This document shows, one piece after another, positions 51,750 to 60,822 of a stretch of DNA of 64,000 nt. Source of the DNA: JASHPR01 sp963833885 (GTDB lineage Bacteria; Actinomycetota; Actinomycetes; Streptosporangiales; Streptosporangiaceae); NCBI GenBank assembly GCA_963833885.1, contig CAWHZU010000016.1, positions 186,001 to 250,000 on the forward strand, written 5' to 3'. Below the pieces are notes generated by a model. That model worked only from the letters and a program-made list of their open reading frames with translations. It did not search any database and had not been told where the DNA came from. Position 1 is the first letter of the stretch; each line of letters begins with the position of its first letter. Position numbers and translations under genes: made by a program.

Positions 51750-54290
51750 TCAGCCAGCGGGCGGGTGGGAGGCGGCGGGCTGCGGGGTGGGCGGCCTTGC
51801 GTTGTGCTGCGCGGTGCCGGATGGCGCCACGCTGGCCGGAACGGGCGGAACGGGGGGGACAGGTACTTCGGGCTTGGCTCTGGTCGGGTTCGTGTCCAGG
51901 CGCCGTCGCAGCTCGTCGGAGATCAGGTCGATACCGATCCGGCCGGCCCGGCCGTCCAGGTCACGGAAGATGCATTCGCCGTTGCCGAGCCCGCGTAGCA
52001 CGGCCTTGTGCTCGTCCGACGGCTCGACACCAAGCAGCGCCATCACATTGGCGACCTCCATCCGCTCCGAGGAGCGGAACGCGAACACCCCGGAGATACA
52101 GTTCGTCACTTGTTCGTTCAGCAGATCGCCCGCGTTCTGGGAGACGAGAATCAGCGCGGTGTTGCGGGACCGGCCCATCCGCGACACCTCCGGGATCAGC
52201 TTGGCGCCCTGCGGCGTCGAGGTGATCGCCCATGCTTCGTCGAGGAAAATCGCCTTCGGCAGGCTACGGTCCATGCCGTTCAGCAGCCTGCGCGCGAACT
52301 GCGACACCAGGTACAGCAGGGCCACCGACAGCCGCTGCTCGTAGGAGAAGTCATCGCGCCTGACGCCGACGTCCGGCAGGGTCAGGCCGGCCAGCGTGAA
52401 CACCGTGGTCCAGCCGGCTGCGTCGATGCCCTGGCCGCCGGATGGCGCGAAGCACAGCTTGGCCAGCCTCATCTCCGCCATCGACCCGAGCACCGCGCCG
52501 AGGTTCATCGACGCGGGATCGGCGGACTTCTCCAGGTAGGTCACCACTTTGCCCAGGCTCGGCTGGTCCTCCTGAGCGATGTGGCCGACCGCCTGGATCA
52601 TGGCGCTCTCCCGCTCCTCGCTCATGCGCGGCAGCAGCAGCCGGAGCGTCTCGGTCGCCATCGTCCGCCGCTCGGCGAGGTCGTCGCCGAACGAGAACGG
52701 GTCGAGCAGGCCCGGCGCCGCGCTGCCCAGCGGGATGACCCGTGCCTGGCGCCCGTGCTCCCGGAGCAGGCCGACCAGCGACTCCGCGTCCCCCTTCGGG
52801 TCGATCACGGCGACGGTCACGCCGCGCAGCGCCAGCTGCAGTATCAGCAGCAGCGCCAGGGTCGTCTTGCCACCGCCAGGCTCCCCGGTGATCGCGATCG
52901 CGGTCGGGCGGTTCCGCGCCGCGGCGACCAGCGGGTCAAAATGCACGATGGTCCTGGCCCGGCCGAGCGTCTCGCCGATGTACGGACCGACCCACCCGGC
53001 GTCCGAGGCGGCGCGGTCACCCAGGTCGACCGTGGCGGTCGGCATGCCGCCCGCGATCGTGTACAGGGGCTGGCGCTGCAGATACGAATTGAGCCTGACC
53101 TTGTCCCCCGGCAGCGACTCGCACATCAGCGAGAACTGGTCGCCGGTGGAGTTGACTACGTCGATCCCGGCGTCGCGGTAGTGCTCGGCCACGGCCTCAG
53201 CACGCCGGACGCACAGCTCACGGGACGGCGCGGTCACCATCAGCCGATGCCAGCCGTAAACGAACGGCAGCCGCTCCTTGGTGATGCCGTGCTCGAGCAG
53301 TCGCGCCGCCTCTATCTGCTCGGCGAGCGCGATCGGCATCTCGGCCCCGGCCTCCCTGATGTGCGCGTCCATGTCCCTCGCATGGGCGAGCCTGCGGCCG
53401 ACGTCCTTGCTGGCCTTGTGCGGCGGTATCAGCCGCATCCGCAGGCTGGCCTCGACCGGGAACGGGAGCGCGTCGCTGTAGTGCAGCCATGGTTCGCCCT
53501 CAGGGAAGTACATGACGTCCGGGAACCGGGCGAACGACAGGAACGCGGCCCACGACTCACCGGCCGGATGCTCGAGACGCAGCAGCGTGCGCCCGTTGTG
53601 CACCTGGCCTTCCAGCAGCGACTCGATCTCCCCCGCGCCCCACTTGCGGCGCCGTGCCGCCGACGGCTGGGGCTCGGTCACGGACCCGGCCAGCGCGTGC
53701 CGGAACAGCCAGGCGATCTGGTCGGAGGTGGCGTGGGCAGCGGCCAGGGCGCTGGACCCCAGCGCGCGGCCGAGCCGCTCGGCCTGCTCCGTCCACCGGG
53801 CGACCTCGGCGGAGGGTACGGCCTCGTCGCCGAGGCCCAGGACGTCCTCGCTGGCTCGATAGGCGCCGATGAACTGGGCAAACACCCCACCCGACAGCTG
53901 GGCCCGAACGCCACGCTGACCGAGCCTGACGCCGAGGTAGACCTCTTTGGTCCAGAAGTCCTTCTCCCACACGTGCTGGTACATCCCGTCCAGGTACTCG
54001 GGCCAGCCGGGCCCACCATCGGACGTGGCGTCCAGGCCCGTCGCCCACTCGGCCGCCGGGTACGACCGGTGCACGATCCGCAGGTGCACCTCCGCGTCCG
54101 GCATCCGGATCGCGGCCAACGCGACCGTGATGTTGGTGGCCAGCGCCTCACGGTCCTGTGGCGTGGTGAACTCGTACGACACCGTTGGCAGCCGGTAGTA
54201 GGCCCACGCGTGCGTCTCGGTGAGCAGGATCCGGTCGTCGAAGTACCGCACCGAGAGACGGTTCCGGCGCCCAGTCTTGGCCCCGCTCAT
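51750..54290 (-). CDS. VirB4/TraC-like conjugation ATPase
   Basis: 846 residues. The N-terminal domain (about 1-430) begins RLSVRYFDDRILLTETHAWAYYRLPTV-like sequence typical of actinobacterial VirB4-type proteins. The C-terminal RecA-like ATPase has Walker A GEPGGGKTT (about 463), a DPKGD motif, Walker B KAIFLDEAWAI (about 683), and SQNAGDLL (motif-C-like Gln). It would power pilus or channel assembly at the inner membrane. The tail is a disordered Pro-rich stretch. The ATG overlaps the TcpE-like gene stop (ATGA). Confidence 0.85.
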   Translation of the reverse strand: MSGAKTGRRNRLSVRYFDDRILLTETHAWAYYRLPTVSYEFTTPQDREALATNITVALAAIRMPDAEVHLRIVHRSYPAAEWATGLDATSDGGPGWPEYLDGMYQHVWEKDFWTKEVYLGVRLGQRGVRAQLSGGVFAQFIGAYRASEDVLGLGDEAVPSAEVARWTEQAERLGRALGSSALAAAHATSDQIAWLFRHALAGSVTEPQPSAARRRKWGAGEIESLLEGQVHNGRTLLRLEHPAGESWAAFLSFARFPDVMYFPEGEPWLHYSDALPFPVEASLRMRLIPPHKASKDVGRRLAHARDMDAHIREAGAEMPIALAEQIEAARLLEHGITKERLPFVYGWHRLMVTAPSRELCVRRAEAVAEHYRDAGIDVVNSTGDQFSLMCESLPGDKVRLNSYLQRQPLYTIAGGMPTATVDLGDRAASDAGWVGPYIGETLGRARTIVHFDPLVAAARNRPTAIAITGEPGGGKTTLALLLILQLALRGVTVAVIDPKGDAESLVGLLREHGRQARVIPLGSAAPGLLDPFSFGDDLAERRTMATETLRLLLPRMSEERESAMIQAVGHIAQEDQPSLGKVVTYLEKSADPASMNLGAVLGSMAEMRLAKLCFAPSGGQGIDAAGWTTVFTLAGLTLPDVGVRRDDFSYEQRLSVALLYLVSQFARRLLNGMDRSLPKAIFLDEAWAITSTPQGAKLIPEVSRMGRSRNTALILVSQNAGDLLNEQVTNCISGVFAFRSSERMEVANVMALLGVEPSDEHKAVLRGLGNGECIFRDLDGRAGRIGIDLISDELRRRLDTNPTRAKPEVPVPPVPPVPASVAPSGTAQHNARPPTPQPAASHPPAG

Positions 54291-56158
54291 GAGCGGGCTC
54301 GCTGTTGCTCGGGCGCGTCGGCGAGCGCGGCGACCAGCACCCCGGCCAGGGCCGTGTACGCATTCAGGGCACCCTGGCCCAGGCCGCCGCCTGCCGGGCC
54401 GGCCATTGTGGCCTGGTCGGGAGGGGCTGCGCGTTCGGGCCCGGGATTTTTGAGACTGTCATCCCACGGGACCCGGATGATCGCCCGGCACCGGCCTCTG
54501 GCTAGCGCCTCGGCCTGCTCGACGTGGCGCATGGTGTGCCTGCTCAGGCCGTTGAGCACGATGATCGCGCCGTCGGCGAGCTCGGTGTGGCCGTGCGCCT
54601 CCAGCCATTCCCGGGTGCTCGCGAGTGCGGTGGCCGCATCCTGGCTCGCCGGCGCGACCATGATGAGCTGGCTGGCGGCGGCCAGCACCCGTGGCACCGT
54701 GGCCGCTCCGGGGTCGGTGAGCGTGATCGGGTAGCGGGCGGAGAGCAGCTCGAAGATCTTGGTGACGTCGTCCTCCTGCCCCGCAGCGGCCGCCGTCTCG
54801 CGGGTCACCACTTCGAGCCGCGTCGGCGCTGGCGGCCCGGAATCGGTAAGGGACGGCACCGCCGTGGCCCGCTGCGCGAGCGACCCGCTGCCGGGGTTCA
54901 GGTCGAGCACCGCCACCTGATCGTCACGCAGGCTGGCCAGCACTTCCCCGGTCAGCAGCGTGGTCACGGTCTGGCCGGCGCCTACCGTGCAGCCGAGCAC
55001 CACGACCCGGCGTCCGGCGGGGATCGGGAGCCGGGCCCGGGCGCGGTCGCGCTGCATCTGGTCCGGCCTGCCAGGCCGGTGGCCGCCGGGAACGACGACC
55101 ACGCGGTCGTGCCACCCGGCCGAGCGGCGGTCGGACGGGTTGCCCAGCGCGCGCTCCACCATCCGGATCGGGCGCTCGCCGGGCTGGTCGCCGGTCACGG
55201 TCACCACGGGCCGGGGGCGGGAAGGCCCGGCCGGCGGCACCGCCGACGGGGCGGCAGGCGCGGGCACGGCGCTGGCGGCGGCCTGATCGGGGGTCTCACG
55301 GGCCGGCGGCGCGGGAACGGCACGGGCGGGCTCACCGGCCGGGGTCTGCGGCACTGGCGGAGCGGGGACGGCGCTGGCCGCGGGCTGAACGGGAGCCTCA
55401 CGCGCCGGCGGAGCAGGGACGGCGCGGGTGGTCTCCGGAGCCGGCGTCTCACGCGCCGGCGGAGCGGGGACGGGCCTAACGGCGTCGCGGGCCGGTGTCT
55501 CCCGCCCCGGCGGAGCGGGGACGGCGCGCGCAGCGGGCTGGACAACCTCGCGGACGGGCGCCGTCGGCGCAGGCGCCTGTGGCCAGGCCGACACGTGGCC
55601 CGTTGGCAGGTGCCGCTCTAGCGCGGGCCGCTCAGGAGCTACTTCCACGGCAGCCGGGGGGTTCGGCACCGCTCCAACCGATGCCGCGGCTTCGACCGCC
55701 ACTGCCGCTTCGACCGCCACTGCGGCTTCGACCGCCACTGCCGCTTCGACCGCCGGGACGGCAGGCTGGCTGACCGCAACCACTACAGTGTCGGGCCGGC
55801 GCCAAACACGCGCGATGACCGTGACCTCATCCCTCTCGGCAAGCGGCGCCATTCGGCACCAGGTGCGCGGCTCGTTCAGGTAACGCACCTGGGAAACGAC
55901 CAGCTCGGGCAGGCGCTTGCCTTCGAGCACCGGCCTCGTGACCAGCCAGGCGAGAGCCCCCGGCGGCAATATGTACAACCAGAGCAAGGTGTGGCTGAAC
56001 GGAAGCCCGACCAGATTGAGAATCACCACATAAGGCACGGCGATGGCCGCGAATACCGCAATCTGGCCCACCGGAATCGGCATCGGCAGCCGGAAGTCAT
56101 ACAGCTTGTAAAGCCGCTTCTCGATTCGCCAGATGTTGGTGTATGTGGGCAGATCCAA
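54287..56158 (-). CDS. TcpE-like membrane protein fused to a ParA/MinD-like domain with degenerate P-loop
   Basis: 623 residues. The N-terminal ~110 residues (MDLPTYTNIWRIEKRLYKLY, two transmembrane helices, YLNEPRTWCRM) match the TcpE family of conjugation proteins. A long Ala/Val/Pro linker (about 140-330) contains an 18-bp tandem repeat and repeated VPAPPARETP units. The C-terminal ~240 residues read as a SIMIBI/ParA-like fold: RRVVVLGCTVGAGQTVTT, VAVLDLNPGSGSL, ADGAIIVLNGLSRHT, RVPWDDSL. At the Walker A position Gln replaces the usual Lys (GAGQT), so ATP hydrolysis is doubtful. Start ATG; stop overlaps virB4-like. Confidence 0.75.
   Translation of the reverse strand: MDLPTYTNIWRIEKRLYKLYDFRLPMPIPVGQIAVFAAIAVPYVVILNLVGLPFSHTLLWLYILPPGALAWLVTRPVLEGKRLPELVVSQVRYLNEPRTWCRMAPLAERDEVTVIARVWRRPDTVVVAVSQPAVPAVEAAVAVEAAVAVEAAVAVEAAASVGAVPNPPAAVEVAPERPALERHLPTGHVSAWPQAPAPTAPVREVVQPAARAVPAPPGRETPARDAVRPVPAPPARETPAPETTRAVPAPPAREAPVQPAASAVPAPPVPQTPAGEPARAVPAPPARETPDQAAASAVPAPAAPSAVPPAGPSRPRPVVTVTGDQPGERPIRMVERALGNPSDRRSAGWHDRVVVVPGGHRPGRPDQMQRDRARARLPIPAGRRVVVLGCTVGAGQTVTTLLTGEVLASLRDDQVAVLDLNPGSGSLAQRATAVPSLTDSGPPAPTRLEVVTRETAAAAGQEDDVTKIFELLSARYPITLTDPGAATVPRVLAAASQLIMVAPASQDAATALASTREWLEAHGHTELADGAIIVLNGLSRHTMRHVEQAEALARGRCRAIIRVPWDDSLKNPGPERAAPPDQATMAGPAGGGLGQGALNAYTALAGVLVAALADAPEQQRARS
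55690..55754 (-). repeat. 18-bp tandem repeat in the TcpE-like gene
   Basis: About 3.6 nearly identical units of CTTCGACCGCCACTGCCG encode the AVAVEA tract of the linker. The first three unit starts are at 55690, 55708 and 55726, then a partial unit at 55744. Copies differ by one base (CCG or CGG). Likely variable in length between isolates. Confidence 0.85.
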
Positions 56159-56191
56159 CCCTGCTGCGCTCCTTAGGCTCGCTTACCGGCC

Positions 56192-56446
56192 TCAGTGGAC
56201 GCCAAGCGCGCTTGCGATGCCGGTAGCTAGTGCCTTCACGATGCCGGGCGTGTAAAAGACGACGCCGATGGCCACCGCGAGAACGAGAAACTGCACGAAC
56301 CGAATGATCTCGCGGGTGAACAGGAAAAAGATGGCCACAATGCCGACGATCCCGAGGAACAGCGGCCCGAAGAGGCCTTGCAGATACGTCACCAGGTCGG
56401 TAGTGCTCAGCGCCAAGGGCGGTGCCGAGGCAAGCAGTTGCTGCAT
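56192..56446 (-). CDS. TcpD-like small two-helix membrane protein
   Basis: 84 residues, nearly all membrane: LFGPLFLGIVGIVAIFFLFT and FVQFLVLAVAIGVVFYTPGIV, with an Arg-rich turn (REIIRF) between. Small two-helix proteins at this operon position are the TcpD/VirB3-like partners of TcpE. The ATG (MQQLLASAPP) is chosen because GGAG lies 7 bases upstream; a start 14 codons earlier (MSSYPHPPNPRSK) lacks a site. It lies 33 bp before the TcpE-like gene. Confidence 0.7.
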   Translation of the reverse strand: MQQLLASAPPLALSTTDLVTYLQGLFGPLFLGIVGIVAIFFLFTREIIRFVQFLVLAVAIGVVFYTPGIVKALATGIASALGVH

Positions 56447-56525
56447 CGTTTTACTCCGGGGGTTTGGGGGGTGCGGGTAGCTGGACACACGACTGGCTGC
56501 GCATGCAGATCGCCGGGGAGTTCTG

Positions 56526-58331
56526 TCACGGTCCCCCCGGCTGTGTCACCGACGGCCCTATGGCCTGGATGTACCAGCTTCCGTGCTGGCGCAGGACGGT
56601 CATCTCGTAGGTCATCTCGAGGTCGGCCGAGGCGTCATTGACCGACGAATTCTGGGAATGCCGACCACGAGCCTTGGTGCTCTGACTGGCAAGCTGCCAC
56701 GTCACGCTGACCGCGATCCTGCGTGTTGCGCCCCCTGACGGAACCTCCATTCCGGAGATGGAACCGAAGGTCACGGTGCCGCCGAGCCCGGTTACAACGG
56801 CGCCCGGCGCCAGGAAGCGGCCGAGCGCCTCCTGGTCGCCACTGGCGTAGGCGCGGAAGAACCCCGGCAACTGGGCGGTGAGGGCGGTCACCGTCGCAGG
56901 GTCACCCGCCGCATTTGACGATGACGGCGGGGTAGCGCGCTGCGGCCCCGGGAGCAACGCCGGCTCGGCGGAGACGACCAGCCCCCCTTGTGCTGTGTAG
57001 ATCGGCACACCGAGCTCGATCAGGCCGCTGCTGACCTGGGCAAGGAGCGTGACGACGGCAGAATGAGCGTTCGTTACCGAGATCGAGGCGACCTGCTCGG
57101 ACTGGAGTTGCTGGGATCCCGCGCCATTCCAGCCGAACTGCGGATCAGAGCCCACGGGGATGAACGGCACCAGGTCGCTGGCCCGCTGCGCCGCCGTTGC
57201 CGGACTGAAGTTGAGGTAGACATTCCCGAATTGCAGCGCAAAGGCTTCGGCCATCCCGGTTGGGAATCCAGTAGCGGTTGCGCTGGCATTGGTGCCGCTT
57301 GCATCGTTCCCGGCGGGCTGCCGATAGGGTGAAAGAATTGACGTTACTCCGCGAAAACCGATGATGAGCAGGACCGCCCAGAGCACCGCGCGGAATGTCC
57401 AGATCAGCCAGCGGCCACCGGCGCCTCGCCGGTGCGCCGGGCGCTGCTCTGCTGGCTCAGCGGATTCCGTGACACCTGGCACCGCCTCGTCAGCCGCGAC
57501 AAGATCATCTGGCTGCAAGCTGCGATCGAGGGTCGCCTTGCGAACCATCGCACCTCCGCCCGCTCTCCTGCGCCTCCGCAGCAAGGAGTCGCGGCGCACC
57601 CTTGCCCCATTCGGCCACCATTCTCCAGCCGAGGGCGCAAATGCGGCGGCAGGCGCGCCGGCGATCTCCGAATCGGCGGGGCAATCGGTACTCTGCGGAC
57701 GAAAGGCCCAAGCCTCGCGTTGCTGGACACCCCGCAGCATCTGATCGGCTTCGGGTCGCGGAATCGGGCCGGGGTCGGCGAACCCGGGATGTGGGCGCCC
57801 CGCGCCATTCCCCGGCCACCGTGCGGCCTCCTGCCGGTGCCCGCTCTCCGGTCGGCGCCCGCTCTCGGGTCGATACCCGTCGTCCGGCCGGTAGCCGTTT
57901 CCCGGCCGGTGCCCGTTCTCCGGTCGGTACCCGTTTCCTGGCTGGTGTCCGCTCCCTGGCCACGGCGCCACAGGCGGCCGGTGCCCGTTCCTCGGGCTTC
58001 CGCTCCCCCAGCTTCCACCGCCGGAGCCTCCGTTGCCCGTGCTTCCGGTTTCCGGCAACCGTCCCGTTGACGGCCACTGCTCAGTCCCTGGCCGCTGCTG
58101 TGTGCTTGGCCGCGGGGCTGGCCCCCGACTCCGCGTGTCAGGCCACGGCGCCGCGTTCGTCGTTGGCGCCGTCTCCCCGCCCTCGAGCCACGGCCACCAT
58201 TCGTCCTGCCCCGGCTCCGGCTGCATTTCGGTCTCCGGGACCGCCGCTGGCGTCACCTGGCCAAGCGCGGGCGAGTCCGGTGCCCCGACCGCAAACGCGG
58301 CCGGGCGGGCTCGGTTCTTCTTCCCACGCAT
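56526..58331 (-). CDS. TcpC-like conjugation protein with repetitive cytoplasmic N-terminus
   Basis: 601 residues. The first ~300 are disordered and include a run of NGYRPENGHRPGNGYRP-type units (about 130-170) and an Arg-rich patch. One transmembrane helix (about 305-325, WTFRAVLWAVLLIIGF) precedes an extracytoplasmic region with two NTF2-like halves (AEAFALQFGNVYLNFSPATAAQRASDLVPFIP; LPGFFRAYASGDQEALGRFLAPGAVV), the TcpC/VirB8 pattern. First gene of the leftward operon; upstream lies a hairpin and a repeated TGTGACA. Confidence 0.75.
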   Translation of the reverse strand: MRGKKNRARPAAFAVGAPDSPALGQVTPAAVPETEMQPEPGQDEWWPWLEGGETAPTTNAAPWPDTRSRGPAPRPSTQQRPGTEQWPSTGRLPETGSTGNGGSGGGSWGSGSPRNGHRPPVAPWPGSGHQPGNGYRPENGHRPGNGYRPDDGYRPESGRRPESGHRQEAARWPGNGAGRPHPGFADPGPIPRPEADQMLRGVQQREAWAFRPQSTDCPADSEIAGAPAAAFAPSAGEWWPNGARVRRDSLLRRRRRAGGGAMVRKATLDRSLQPDDLVAADEAVPGVTESAEPAEQRPAHRRGAGGRWLIWTFRAVLWAVLLIIGFRGVTSILSPYRQPAGNDASGTNASATATGFPTGMAEAFALQFGNVYLNFSPATAAQRASDLVPFIPVGSDPQFGWNGAGSQQLQSEQVASISVTNAHSAVVTLLAQVSSGLIELGVPIYTAQGGLVVSAEPALLPGPQRATPPSSSNAAGDPATVTALTAQLPGFFRAYASGDQEALGRFLAPGAVVTGLGGTVTFGSISGMEVPSGGATRRIAVSVTWQLASQSTKARGRHSQNSSVNDASADLEMTYEMTVLRQHGSWYIQAIGPSVTQPGGP

Positions 58332-58363
58332 GGCTTGCCTCGTGCCTCTCGTGGCAGTTACGA

Positions 58364-58405
58364 CGGGAGCATTCGACAGGCTCCCGTGTGACAGTCACTG
58401 TGACA
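58364..58405 (-). promoter_or_regulatory. Hairpin and TGTGACA direct repeat upstream of the conjugation-like operon
   Basis: CGGGAGC (58364-58370) pairs with GCTCCCG (58380-58386) across 9 bases. Immediately beyond, TGTGACA occurs at 58387-58393 and 58399-58405, set in a 19-bp near-palindrome. The sites are 33-74 bp before the first start codon, a likely operator region. No regulator gene is adjacent. Confidence 0.4.
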
Positions 58406-58546
58406 CCGCCGCTGACCTGCGCCTATTCGCTCATCCGCGAAGCGGAGAACCACAGCCTGGAGCGCCCGGCGTGCGGGGGACTAGGGCCGAAGGCCCGAGG
58501 CATTGCTCTCGTGGGTCCCTGCTGGTCCCGTTAGACAAGGCTCCAG

Positions 58547-60682
58547 TCAGGCGGCTGCGCCCGCGGTGGTCACGATCCAGGCGAGGACCAGCGCCTCCTC
58601 ACGCCACTTGTCATACCGGCCGCTGCGGCCCCCGTGCCCGGCCACCATCTCGGTCCGCAGCAGGAACGGCCCGCCCTTGGCCTCCGCCTGCAGCTGCGCG
58701 ATCCACTTGGCGGGCTCGCGGTACAGCACGCGAGTGTCGTTCAGGCTGGTCACCGCGAAGATCGGCGGGTAGGTCTGCGCGGTCACGTTCTCATAGGGCG
58801 AGTAGGACTTCATGTACGCGTAGACCTTGGCGTCGTGCAGCGGATCCCCCCACTCCTCCCACTCGGTCACCGTCAGCGGCAGCGACGGGTCGAGGATCGT
58901 AGTGAGCGCGTCGACGAACGGCACCTGCGCAACGATGCCGCCGAAGTCCTGCGGGGCGATGTTCGCGACCGCGCCCATCAGCAGGCCGCCGGCCGAGCCG
59001 CCGCGCGCGATCAGCCGCGACGGCGCCGTCCAGCCCGCGCCCGCCAGGTGCTCGGCGCACGCGACGAAGTCGGTGAAGGTGTTCTTCTTGTGCAGCAGCT
59101 TGCCGTCCTCGTACCAGCGGCGGCCCATCTCCCCGCCGCCGCGGATGTGCGCGATCGCGTAGCCGAAGCCGCGGTCGAGCAGCGACAGCCGGCTGATGGA
59201 GAAACTCGGGTCCATCGAGATCTCGTAGCTGCCGTAGCCGTACAGCAGGAACGGCGAGCTGCCATCGCGGGGAGTCCCCTTCCGGCACACCAGCGAGATC
59301 GGGATCCGGGTGCCGTCGGTGGCGGTCGCCCACTCGCGGTGCTGCTCGTAGTCGCCGGGACGGTACTCCTGCCCGCCGGGCAGCGGCAGCACCGGCTGGC
59401 GCTTGAGCAGGGTGAGCTCGCCGGTGGCCATGTCGCAGTCGTAGACCGAGTCCGGCGTGACCAGCGAGACGTAGCCGAGCCGCAGCGCGCTCGAGTCGTA
59501 CTCCGGATTGCTGCCGGGGAACGCGGTGAAAATCGGCTCGGGGAACGCAACCTCGTACTCGGTGCCGCCACGGGGGAGGATCCGCACGCCGGTAAGCCCG
59601 TCCCGGCGGAACGACACCGCCAGGTAATCGGCAAACGCGTCCATGTCGAGCAGGCGCGTGTCGGTGCGGTGCGGGATCAGCGGCGTGCGGGCCGCCGGGT
59701 CCGATAGCGGCGCGACATCGAGCTCGAAGTTCTCGGCGTGGTCGTTGTGCAGGATCAGCAGCTGGTCCGTCCCGTCGGCGGCGATCTGGTGGTCGACGTG
59801 GTATTCCACCCCCTGCCGCCGCGGCGTCACGATCGTGAACTGGCCTTCGGGCTGCGCGGCATCGAGCAGCCACGCCTCGCTGGTCACCGAGCTCGCCACG
59901 GACAGGACCAGGAAGCGCTCGCTGCGGGTCAGGCCGACACCGACCCGGAACTTCTCGTCGCTCTCCTCATAGACGAGGACGTCGTCGGTCGCGGCGGTGC
60001 CGACTATGTGCCGCCACACCCGGAACGGCCGCCAGGCGTCGTCGACCGTGGTGTAGAACAGCGTCGTGCCGTGCAGCGACCAGGACGCGCCGTAGAACGT
60101 GTCCGGTATCTCGTCGGCCACGGTCTCGCCGGTCACCAGGTCCTTGACCCGCAGCGTGAAGCGCTCTCCGCCGGAGAAGTCGGTGGAGTAAGCCAGCAGC
60201 CGGCCGTCGGGGCTCACGCTGTAGGCACCGACCGCGAAGAACTGCCCGTCGCCCGCCAGCTCGTTGCCGTCCAGCAGCACCTCCTCGCCGTCCAGTGGCG
60301 CGCCGTCCTCGCTCACCGGCGGCCCGGCGTCGTCCGGGCGGACGGCCCGGCGGCAGAACACCGGGTACTGCTGGCCCTCGATCGTCCGCACGTAGTACCA
60401 CCAGCCGCCCTTGCGGCTCGGCACGGACAGGTCGGTTTCCTTGGTCCGCGCCTTGATCTCGCCGAAGATGGCCTCGCGAAGGCCCTCCTGGCCCGCCGTC
60501 ATCGCCTCGGTGTAGGCGTTCTCCGCCTCGAGGAAGGCGATCGTCTCCGGGCTTTCCTTGTCGGCCAGCCACGCGTACTCGTCGACGAACGTGTCGCCAT
60601 GGAAGTTGCGCTCCTGGCGGACCCGCTGGGCGGGCGGCGGCTCGGGGCTGTCGGCGGAGGTGCTCGCTGGCTCGGTGCTCAT
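58547..60682 (-). CDS. ptrB: Oligopeptidase B (S9A prolyl-oligopeptidase family)
   Basis: 711 residues. The N-terminal beta-propeller begins RNFHGDTFVDEYAWLADKESPET. The C-terminal alpha/beta hydrolase has the catalytic Ser in GGSAGGLLMGAVAN (about 567), Asp in TSLNDTRVLYREP (about 648) and His in MVAGHGGRSGRYDKW (about 681). Oligopeptidase B cleaves short peptides after Arg or Lys in the cytoplasm. The ATG is preceded by 10 unremarkable bases; the first 18 residues are disordered. The 215 bp between its stop and the conjugation-like operon hold no gene. Confidence 0.94.
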   Translation of the reverse strand: MSTEPASTSADSPEPPPAQRVRQERNFHGDTFVDEYAWLADKESPETIAFLEAENAYTEAMTAGQEGLREAIFGEIKARTKETDLSVPSRKGGWWYYVRTIEGQQYPVFCRRAVRPDDAGPPVSEDGAPLDGEEVLLDGNELAGDGQFFAVGAYSVSPDGRLLAYSTDFSGGERFTLRVKDLVTGETVADEIPDTFYGASWSLHGTTLFYTTVDDAWRPFRVWRHIVGTAATDDVLVYEESDEKFRVGVGLTRSERFLVLSVASSVTSEAWLLDAAQPEGQFTIVTPRRQGVEYHVDHQIAADGTDQLLILHNDHAENFELDVAPLSDPAARTPLIPHRTDTRLLDMDAFADYLAVSFRRDGLTGVRILPRGGTEYEVAFPEPIFTAFPGSNPEYDSSALRLGYVSLVTPDSVYDCDMATGELTLLKRQPVLPLPGGQEYRPGDYEQHREWATATDGTRIPISLVCRKGTPRDGSSPFLLYGYGSYEISMDPSFSISRLSLLDRGFGYAIAHIRGGGEMGRRWYEDGKLLHKKNTFTDFVACAEHLAGAGWTAPSRLIARGGSAGGLLMGAVANIAPQDFGGIVAQVPFVDALTTILDPSLPLTVTEWEEWGDPLHDAKVYAYMKSYSPYENVTAQTYPPIFAVTSLNDTRVLYREPAKWIAQLQAEAKGGPFLLRTEMVAGHGGRSGRYDKWREEALVLAWIVTTAGAAA

Positions 60683-60822
60683 GGCTCTGGAGTCTATGAA
60701 GGCCCGGACGACCGCGTGACCGCCGGTGCCCCGGACGCTTCTTGGGCCGGAACGAGGCGCCGCCCGATGGTCTGGTCCGGCCGCACTTGGGCGGATACGC
60801 TGCCATCACCCCGGGAGAGGCC

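Noticed and set aside
46976..58331. Active integrative element with att sites at its borders
   Set aside because: I found no integrase, relaxase or matching direct repeats at the ends of the operon inside the window.
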